A DNA stretch of 64,000 nt, taken from the NCBI GenBank assembly GCA_008933995.1, contig WARS01000046.1, forward strand, positions 2,776,026 through 2,840,025, read 5' to 3'. How positions within the stretch are numbered: position 1 is the first letter of the stretch; every line of letters begins with the position of its first letter. Positions 55,801 to 64,000 of this stretch are shown here, in pieces. The DNA comes from Datnioides undecimradiatus (taxonomy: Eukaryota; Chordata; Actinopteri; Lobotiformes; Datnioididae). A model generated the notes under the pieces. It was given only the letters and a program-made list of their open reading frames with translations. It did no database searches and had not been told where the DNA came from. The translations under genes and the position numbers were made by a program.

Positions 55801-58200
55801 CAACAAACCAATACAAATCAATGGCCTGAAAGTATCATCTCTTTTCAATGCCCTGGCCCGGTGACGAGGTAGTGGTTAGTGTATATGTAAATACGCCAAA
55901 AAGTGAACCCTCTCAGGCCTGCGCACATTTACATTAAAAGAAAAACAAAAATATAGTTAGAATAACTGTTTAAAAATCCTGCCCGCAGCCGATAGCAGCT
56001 TTAAAACGCACTGAACAAAGAACACAATGACCATTTGCTCTTGTTAAAGCTTAACCAGTCTGTTAGTTTAGCTTATAAAAATACAAAAAAAACATTTATT
56101 TTCCTTTCGTCACTAAAATTAAACAAGAGTCCGACCTCTTGAGTAAGTCAATATGCAGAGACAGTCTCACTGTGATCTGCCTGTTAGATTAAAGGATTTT
56201 GTGTGTGCAAAGACGACCTTCTGGTCTGATGGGGGTGCTAGAATAAAGGTCTATCCAAATGTAAGTAGTTCATTCATGTGAGGGGAGTGCTCACCAACAA
56301 AGATTCATCCTTTGGGGATCTGAATCTTAGCAAATCTTTTTTGTGGTGGACAAACAAAACTACTGACACACCCCTGGTCACCATTCATTCAATGGGCTGC
56401 TGGCGAGCCCATTGAATTTTGCTACAGTACAAAATTTAACCACCAGTGATAAACATTTCATTATGACCAGACCTTTTGAAATAGTTCAGCCCACACTATG
56501 TTTTTAGTTTAGACAGAAACTGCGTATTAAAGTTAAGCTGTGTGTAACTTAAACCAGTCACAGCCACCATACGAAATACTGTACCAGCAAGTAGGATACA
56601 GGTTGCGTGGTGGACAGCAAGTTTCACTTTTCATTGACTGTAAACACGGAGATTCCCATTTTCCAGTTAGTTGGAATTTTAACACCTACCCGCTTTTCTA
56701 GTTGGAGCACTGATAACACACACTCCTCCCTCAAAGCAGGTGTTAAAAGAATAAGCTGAATCCAAAAAATGTCAACAGTGCCAAAATGACAACTGCAAGC
56801 AGCCGACCTGACCCATAGATCTGAAAGGGTCAGTATAGAAACCTGATTGATGGCTATGAGGCTATAAAGCAGCATTGATTTGTGGTGGTTTGTAGAACAA
56901 AGCTGTTATGTTGGTCATAACCTGCCTTGCTGCATGCCAGGATATTTCAAATAAAGACACACTGCTGTGTGCTGGTTTTATTCCCCTCTGTTTGCCTAAA
57001 GAAAATGTATACAATGGCTAAAGCAAGAGGGTGAAACACTACTAATACCAATGGTTTTGAACACAACTGTAATATTAAAACATAATAAAATAAAAGCAAA
57101 CCAAACAAATAGTTTCATGGGTTGAGTAAAAGGCTTCATGCACGTCTCAGTTAAGATTTGTTCCAGTTGTGCAGAAGAGATTTAGTTATTCTTGTGTCTC
57201 ACTCTGTTCGAATGCTGTAGATGTTGTATAGGAAAAGGCCAGCGTGCTAACACACAGCCAGTATGTGTGACGGTGGGCAGCGGTTTAGTTGAACTCATCA
57301 CTCAGAGCTACGACGTAATCCTGAAAATTCCACCGGATTCAACGTGGAAACAGATGAGAACATTTAAATGTATTATACATACTTAGTGAGCATGACAGCA
57401 TTTTCAACTTATGATATATCTTATTTTAGTGGAAAATGTTAATGAGTCAGACAAAATGCATGAAAAACTACATATATATAAAAGATAGAATAAAGCGGTT
57501 CCCTACCAGACCTACCGTACTCTCTACGCCCCCCAGCTAAGCTACGGACGCCTAAAATGGGGGGAAAAAAAGAAAAAAAGGAAAAGAAAACAAACAAACA
57601 AACAAACAAACAAAAACAAAAAGGGTGATAGCTTAGTAGAAAAGCAATGCATATCGAGAGGGTCAAAGTAAAAGACACTGTGCCTGGCCCATGCTGTGTG
57701 TTTGGAGTGTGCGTGTGCATGTGTGCGTGCGCTCAACGGACACAGAAACTACTTTTGATGCTGTGAGCGAGTTCCTTCATCTTTGGATGCCATTGTAAAG
57801 CTATGACCCCCATTTTGTCTTTTAAAATTACCATAAACATAAACATCATAAACATTTTAATCCATTGTTTTATATCAATTTATGAAAAATACATAAGGCC
57901 AATAAAAGTTGTAAATGAAAAGTTCACAAGAAACACCACAATAAGCAAAAAGGGAAAACAAAGAAGAAAAGAAAAAGAAGAGAGAGGAAACAAAAGTTTC
58001 ACATACTGGTTTCATTCATTTAACAAAATAAGCATAAGCTAACAAATGCAGGCTAAACTATGGTTTTCAAAAGGATGCTTTATAACTTTTGACAAAATCT
58101 GATTCACTAAACAATGCAGTCTGAGATCCCTGAAAATTGTAACATGATTGATGAAGAACAGAGTAGCGCGTTTTCTCCATGAAACCTTTTGAATGAACGC

Positions 58201-58226
58201 AGGAGGAGGAGGAGGAGGAGGAGGAG
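58201..58226 (+). repeat. AGG trinucleotide tract
   Basis: Eight to nine AGG units in non-coding sequence. Confidence 0.9.
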
Positions 58227-60686
58227 AACAACAGGGGTAGAAAAGGATTTATATTCAAGCAGTGTTACAGGTTCAGGTGAGATCAGATTCCATCCAAAAA
58301 CAAAAAACCAAAAAACCAAGAAAAACCCCAAAAACAAAACGTCTGTCCTGATAGCTGGACGTCACAGAGTTGGCACAGTTGTTGCATCAGATCTCTGGAT
58401 GACAACGGAAAAATGTAAACAGAAAACTGACTGACACACTGCAACATATCAGATAGACAATTCAGAATTTCTTACAAATAATTATATATTTCGTTACACA
58501 AAATATGATTGCATGGTTTAAAAAATAATCGTAGATACCCTTTCTGTCTTTCTTCTTTAGTCTCTGTTAAATGTACATCTTTCATGTATATATTTTTAAA
58601 ATATTTAGATTGATACCTGTATATATCTTTGCTACATTTTGTTTTAAGGGAAGGGTAACTCTTTGGGCTAAATGATGAAATAATAACGAAACACTGCATT
58701 AAACCTGTTTATACTGTATCATGGGTGAATTCTTAATTAATCGCTAGTTTGTAATATCGGATATAAATTTGGAAGAATGTTAAGCATTTGTACAGCGTTC
58801 CCAATTTTACAATCACAGGCTGCTGTTTTCTAATTTTGCTGTAGTCACTAAACAAATTGTCCATGTGAGATGCACTTATGATTGTTCATTTCTTTTAGTG
58901 TATCATGTCACAAAGCACACGGATGCTACTACTAAGCGGGAATCTCAAGAAATCTCACTGACAAACTCTTTGAATCTAGTACACATGTAAGCTTAAAAAC
59001 GGGCGAGATGTAAATGAGACAGTTGTTTTGCAGGAAACACTAAAACAACCTTTTTAGCGTGGCCCGTGGCTCATGCAAAATCAATAAAATAAAATAAATT
59101 ATTGTTTGTTTTTTTTAAAAAAAAAAGGAGCCACCAATATTTTCTGAAAACATCATTCCATTCCCCGCATCGATGACTTGCGTGAAGGGTCAACATAAAC
59201 ACCTAATATCTATAACTGCAAATATCCAGATGGCATAGAAATACGACAAAGAACAGAGGACTTGCATAGAATGAATGGATGTAGATTGGAGACATCACGA
59301 TTGGCCAGTCTTCAGCACCTTTTTAAAATTAGTTTGCATTCCCCAAACAACGGGAAACGATGCAAGTAAGGAATGCCGCTGCAATCCCATCTTAATCATT
59401 CAAAAAGCAAAAAAAAAATGAATACAAGCCTTCCCAAAGTTTTTTTTTTTTCCCCCAACATATACTTTATATATTTATATCTGTATATTAAATGATTATA
59501 GGCTAAATGTTGTCACAGTCGTATGCCTTAACTGAAATGATTTATGCTAACCCAGCCTCTGGCAGGTCTACAATGAAAAAAACTCAAAGTTGCTTTGATT
59601 GGGTTTATAATGACAATAAATGGGCTTTAAAACTTCTTACTCTGTATTGCAAATAGTGGAGGATGGAAACAAAACATTTACTCCTTTACTTATTATCATT
59701 ATTATTTTTTATTATTGTTCATATTATTTTATTGTTATTACCAAAACCTCAAGTTTCGAGAACTACCAGCAAAACATGCCTTTGATAAAGTGTTCCTGTG
59801 TAACACATATATTAGGTTATCAAGGCGGATGAATTGTTTAGCTTGGCATTTAAGTTCAGGTTTAATGAGTTACTGTAATGTGTGCGTTTGGGGGTGGGGG
59901 GGTGGAGCTACTGCAATAACTCAAAGGAAATGTCTGCTTTCTTTTTTCTTTTGTGGCTTCAGCTTTAATTTTCCGCTCTTACCTCTGGTACAACCTTCTC
60001 TGAATAGATTTCATCTTTTCAAAATGCCACTTTTTCTGCAAGTATTGTCTTCTGGTCGTGCAAAGGGGGAAGATATCCGCTCTTTTTTTTTTTTTTTTTT
60101 TTAGAAAGTGACGGAGTGAAGGTTCACATTTCAGTCAGGGGTCTGATACATCATACAAGCTTCCCGTTGTCCTGCGCTGCAGTGATCGTCCAGAGATAAG
60201 TGCTGTCGAGCTCGGAGACGTTTGTTGGTGGCCTCAGCTCCGTGGGCCTCGGTATTAACTTTGGTACACCACGTTGGTACAATGGGACAATGGAGCGGAT
60301 GAGTGGTCGGGGGGGGGGGGGATGCCAGTGGCCAGTGAGCAACTATTACTGTGTGAGCAACAGACAAAATGAGAATATAGCCAAATATAGCAGATGATTG
60401 AGGGGCTCCCACCCATTAGGGTTTGACAGGAGCCCAGCTAAGCCATCACTAGTGAGGCGGTGTTAGTACATTCAGTGGTACTGTACTGCACCTCTGGGGA
60501 CATGTCGGAGAGGTAGAGGCCCTCGGCGGCTCTGATTGTCTACTTTATAGGGACCAATGTTTCTCTGTTATCTTTCAGCAGTGATGAACCACCCCAGCAT
60601 GGATTAAAAAAAGAATAAATCTCACCATTACTAGAGAAATGTGGCATTTAAAAAAGGTGAATTTAGTCCAAATCTCAACAAAACAA

Positions 60687-60692
60687 TTTATT
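60687..60692 (-). terminator. Candidate poly(A) signal for the unrecognised gene
   Basis: TTTATT on the plus strand reads AATAAA on the minus strand, with a TGTTTTGTTGAG stretch beyond it. That would give a 3' UTR of about 1.5 kb below 62157. Another AATAAA is at 61806-61811. Confidence 0.25.
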
Positions 60693-62156
60693 AAAACCAT
60701 AAATCCAATTCATATCTGTTTGAACGTTCCCTCCAAGATAAAAATAAAAGGATGGGTAAGACACTTAACCAAGCGTTTGAGAACCTCCAGTCACCACTGC
60801 GCGAAAAACAATAGGTGAAACACTGGTATGAACTGCCAACTTCCTTTTTAAGAGGTGCACAAACAGCTGGGCGATGGACATGATGAAGCAAGTGGAGACG
60901 AACCTCGGAGACTGAAAGAAAAGTGCTGCGTTTGGTTTAGAACCACAGTTACTGCGATAACCCCCCCCCCCTCAGCGCTGTCAGAAATCAGTATGTCTAC
61001 AACTGCAAACAGTACAAGTATTTGAATATAAGTTTCTCTATATACAAAATGGTACATTTATATACATGTACAGAGTTCGAACGTGAATGCAGTTTGTGCA
61101 GGAATGAACTGAAGCCGATACATTCATACTTTACGATCACCGCGAATCCTCTCTTACGGGTTTTTTTTCCTCTCCCACATGCTGTTAAGACTCAGAGGTC
61201 CTTCACAAATGATTCAACGTAAACAATTTAAGCCAGGGACTGAGTCCACAAAGCCTTAAGACAGTGTCATCCATACAGTATTCCAGAGGATTAGGCTTTT
61301 ACCAATTTGAACGGGGTTATTACACGTTGTCATCAGCACTATCTACTGCGTATTATTAAATTATTACAGTTACTTTATGCTGCGTGGCTCACCAGTTCGC
61401 CCTATCGGGGGGGAAGAAAACGACTTTTTTTGAGTTGGAAATTTTCAAAATGCCCATTTCGACTGGAACTGGCTACAAGTGGATGAAGGCCATGGCAAAG
61501 GAATGCTTTGATTAGAATGACTAAAAAGTAAATTATATATCAATATATTCATAAATAAGGTATTTATCTTCGATGCATTCGTTAAAAAACTAGGGTTTAT
61601 AAAGTTATTCACAGTATTTTTTCAGTATACTCAGGTGCTTAAGAGAATGTTTCTACGTGAAGAGAAACTGGAATGAACATGAGCTATTCAGATTCATTTT
61701 GCAGAAACACACCAACCCGCACCTCGCCGCGCAATTGCTGATTATTGAGTTTTATCACTTAAATGACCCTCAGATTTCCGATCGTGTTAACTTGAATTGA
61801 CTTTTTTTATTTTTCATCTGTTGGCGGGGTATTTTTAAGACAGTGGAGGGAACATGACGCTGCTCTTGTTGGCACTTGAGGATCTGAACATCAGCCACAT
61901 TCTCGCTCGCATTCTTGTCACCGCGTTCGGTTTGTGAAACAGAGTCACTCGATTTTATTCCATGGCTAAGCAAGACACTTGTTTTTAAAGATTGCTTGAA
62001 CAACATTTGTAACCTGTTCAAGAGATGACAGACTCTGTGTCTGCATAGAGTAAAGGGACATCTAACAACAGCAGTGCCCTGCCTTTTCTTGGTAAATGTC
62101 AGGTTTTTACCCTGGCTTCCTCGTCTCAGTTTACCATATGAGTTGAATGGGAATGA

Positions 62157-62971
62157 TTAGAATGACATAGACAGATATGACATGGGCCCACTGGTGTATT
62201 TCCTGCTCCACAGTTCTAGACTGGCGCTTCTGTGGCCACCGGTGTGGCCACTTGTGTCGGGCTGCTTATAGGTCTTTTGCTTTTTGTTGATCTCCCATGG
62301 GAAGTCCTCTATTGGAAGTGGGCTGGCAGGGCTGCCCGACCCCTCTGGCGTGCTCTCAGGGGTTCCCTCTATGATCTCGATTCGGGGTGGGTCCATCAAA
62401 TCCATAATGCTGAAGGGCGCCGGCTCCGGTTGGCACATCACCGACTTGTCCTCTGTATTCTGTCGAACGGACCAACTCGAGCCTGCTTGGATCCCTATGG
62501 ACACTCGGTCGTCTGTCTGTGTGGTGCTGTCGCTGCACGGCTCCCGACACAAAGTCCACATGTTGTAGCACTGAGTGAAGTTGAAGAAGTTGCTGTTAAA
62601 CGTCTTCAGTTCCCCACAGACGTCTCTGCGCAGCTCCGCCAGCTCATAGCGCATCGCTGAGATCTCATCCTTCCACTGCATGTTGAAGGCAGCAACCATG
62701 TTAGCCGACTCTTTAAAGGCCTGAATGGCCTGAGGGACCGGCGGCTCAGATGTGGATATGGGTGAGGCAGAAGGGACCCTGTATGAAGGCGGGGATGCCG
62801 GTGGGACAGAGATGGCTGTTACGGTGGAGCTAGTACTGTGCTGGCTGCGAGCAGCAGCAGTCTCTCTCTCCAGCCTCTCCAGCTCCGCATAGGCAGAGGA
62901 GCTAGCACCGTCATCATCCTCTATCATGTCGTCATTTAGTAAAGAGGTCCCATCCACAACATCATATCCCT
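62157..62971 (-). CDS. Terminal coding exon of an unrecognised protein
   Basis: On the minus strand, acceptor ttcttccag at 62972 and stop TAA at 62159-62157, about 270 codons. In order: an acidic start (GYDVVDGTSLLNDDMIEDDD), a charged helix AYAELERLERETAAARSQ, an S/P-rich linker, and a long amphipathic helix (AAFNMQWKDEISAMRYELAE to LRRDVCGELKTF). Next come an aromatic and Cys-rich patch NFFNFTQCYNMWTLCREPC, STTQTD and SIGIQAG motifs, PEPAPFSIMDLMDPPRIEII, and a tail ending SMSF. The unbroken length, biased codon use, strong acceptor and protein-like composition argue for a real coding exon. I cannot name the family. The rest of the gene lies beyond the right edge. Confidence 0.75.
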
Positions 62972-64000
62972 CTGGAAGAAAGATTTGAATATGCAAACAC
63001 AAGGACAATCAAAGTGAAAGGAGCAGCTGGAGTTTGTTTGTTTTTGTTGTTTTTCTTTATTCTGAACTAGAAAATAAACACATATCTATGGAAAACATAC
63101 AGTATGTGAGTGGCAAGTACTTTTTATCCACCAGTTCAAATCAGACCCAGTGATTTCCCATGTGGCTCTACAGAGCTGATGTTGTGAACTACGTCAGCAC
63201 CGGAGTTGCACAAAACCAAGAGGTAACTGAGTAATTTCATAATAAAATCACAAAATTACAAATGTGCTGAAACCATAAATCCATTTTTGATCAATATAAG
63301 TATATTGTTGGTGGAGTTTTGCAGGTTTTTGTGAGTTGCTTATCAATTTAAAGTTTTGGTTATGTCTTTACTTTCTGTAATATTCAAGTAAAACTTTTCT
63401 AATTAACAATTCAAAATGGCGTAGAGGGTCAGCTCTACAAAATGCAGCTACTTCCTGCCACAGCCTGTGTAAAGAACACCCTAAAGCGGGTTCTTGAGTG
63501 CATTAGCTGAGCTGAGACAATAACCGGTAAACTCACATACTGTAGGCTTTTCACAATGTTTTTACACTGCCTTCTCAGTCATCTCAAGGCTTCTTTCCAT
63601 CTTTTCACTGCACAGCACAGCAAAGAGTGGAATTAAACATGAAATACATCAATCATTACTAAATCATGAATGTTTTGTTTTGGGTTTTTTTTCTCTGAGA
63701 ACCCTTTTCTCAAAACATATCAAAGTGTTTCTCAGTGGCTTGAAATTTGTGCCATTTTGTGCAAAAGAAAAGATGTAAAGGGAGTAGAAGAATCACAACC
63801 CACTGGGCCAAGAAGCAGATATGAACCCTATTGAACATATCAGGTCCAAGGTGGCTGATTAGACCATGTGGAGTTAGTAACCCAATGAGGGGAGGGGTCA
63901 CTCCCCCCTTCAGGGCTGCACCAGGGAGAGGCTGCAATCCCACAGTCAAAGACAGCTGACAGACTCAATGCCAAGGGTTAGACTTCGCCACACGTGGCCT
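62972..64000 (-). other. Intron of the unrecognised minus-strand gene
   Basis: Sequence upstream of the 62971 exon boundary. No further exon of the gene was recognised before the window edge. Confidence 0.5.

Larger units (their letters stand above)
52859..62156. other. Non-coding region and probable 3' UTR of the unrecognised gene
   Basis: 9.3 kb without a convincing exon. The part just below 62157 must be 3' UTR of the minus-strand gene. Simple repeats: T runs near 55656-55682, a CAAA tract near 57590-57614, a GGA tract at 58201-58226, a T run near 60083-60102, a G run at 60310-60321 and a C run at 60961-60970. Confidence 0.6.

Noticed and set aside
62232-62660. 142-codon open frame on the plus strand
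   Set aside because: Antisense to the minus-strand exon 62157-62971, which has the proper acceptor and stop and a more protein-like composition.
1-64000. tRNA, rRNA or microRNA genes
   Set aside because: No cloverleaf with A and B box motifs, no rRNA-like stretch and no clear conserved miRNA hairpin was recognised by eye. A dedicated scan was not possible.

Overview
The window is vertebrate nuclear DNA, almost certainly from a ray-finned (teleost, probably percomorph) fish. The exons are short, separated by GT-AG introns and rich in CA, AT and homopolymer microsatellites. Several dispersed repeats resemble families common in percomorph genomes. There is no bacterial, viral or CRISPR content.

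Three protein-coding loci are visible. (1) Positions 1-29705, plus strand: the 3' two-thirds of a type IIB receptor protein tyrosine phosphatase, best matched to PTPRK. Twenty-six exons splice into one unbroken reading frame of 907 residues plus stop. They run from the last fibronectin III repeat through a furin-type site, the transmembrane helix, the juxtamembrane region, the active D1 phosphatase and the D2 pseudophosphatase. Three in-frame microexons or cassettes are present (36, 12 and 18 nt). One intron uses a GC donor. A 3' UTR of up to about 3 kb probably follows. (2) Positions 41544-47656, minus strand: the last six exons (436 codons plus stop) of a SAPAP/DLGAP postsynaptic scaffold, best matched to DLGAP2. 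They carry tandem dynein-light-chain-type motifs, the GKAP homology region and a C-terminal PDZ ligand ending QTRL. The N-terminal half is not visible. A very small upstream exon is possible near 52.8 kb. (3) Positions 62157-62971, minus strand: the terminal coding exon of a protein I do not recognise. It has an acidic start, a coiled-coil-like helix, an aromatic/cysteine patch and TQT / GIQ motifs.

ptprk and dlgap2 lie tail to tail, separated by about 11.8 kb holding their 3' UTRs and repeats. The pairing fits an ancient linkage of R2B phosphatase and DLGAP genes. As I recall the human map, PTPRM-DLGAP1, PTPRT-DLGAP4 and PTPRU-DLGAP3 are still on the same chromosomes, whereas PTPRK and DLGAP2 are split.

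The rest is introns and intergenic DNA. It includes short inverted-repeat (MITE-like) elements at 18.4, 31.3 and 41.2 kb, a large inverted repeat at 34.6-34.9 kb, a degraded interspersed repeat at 50.3 kb and a long compound microsatellite at 14.2 kb.
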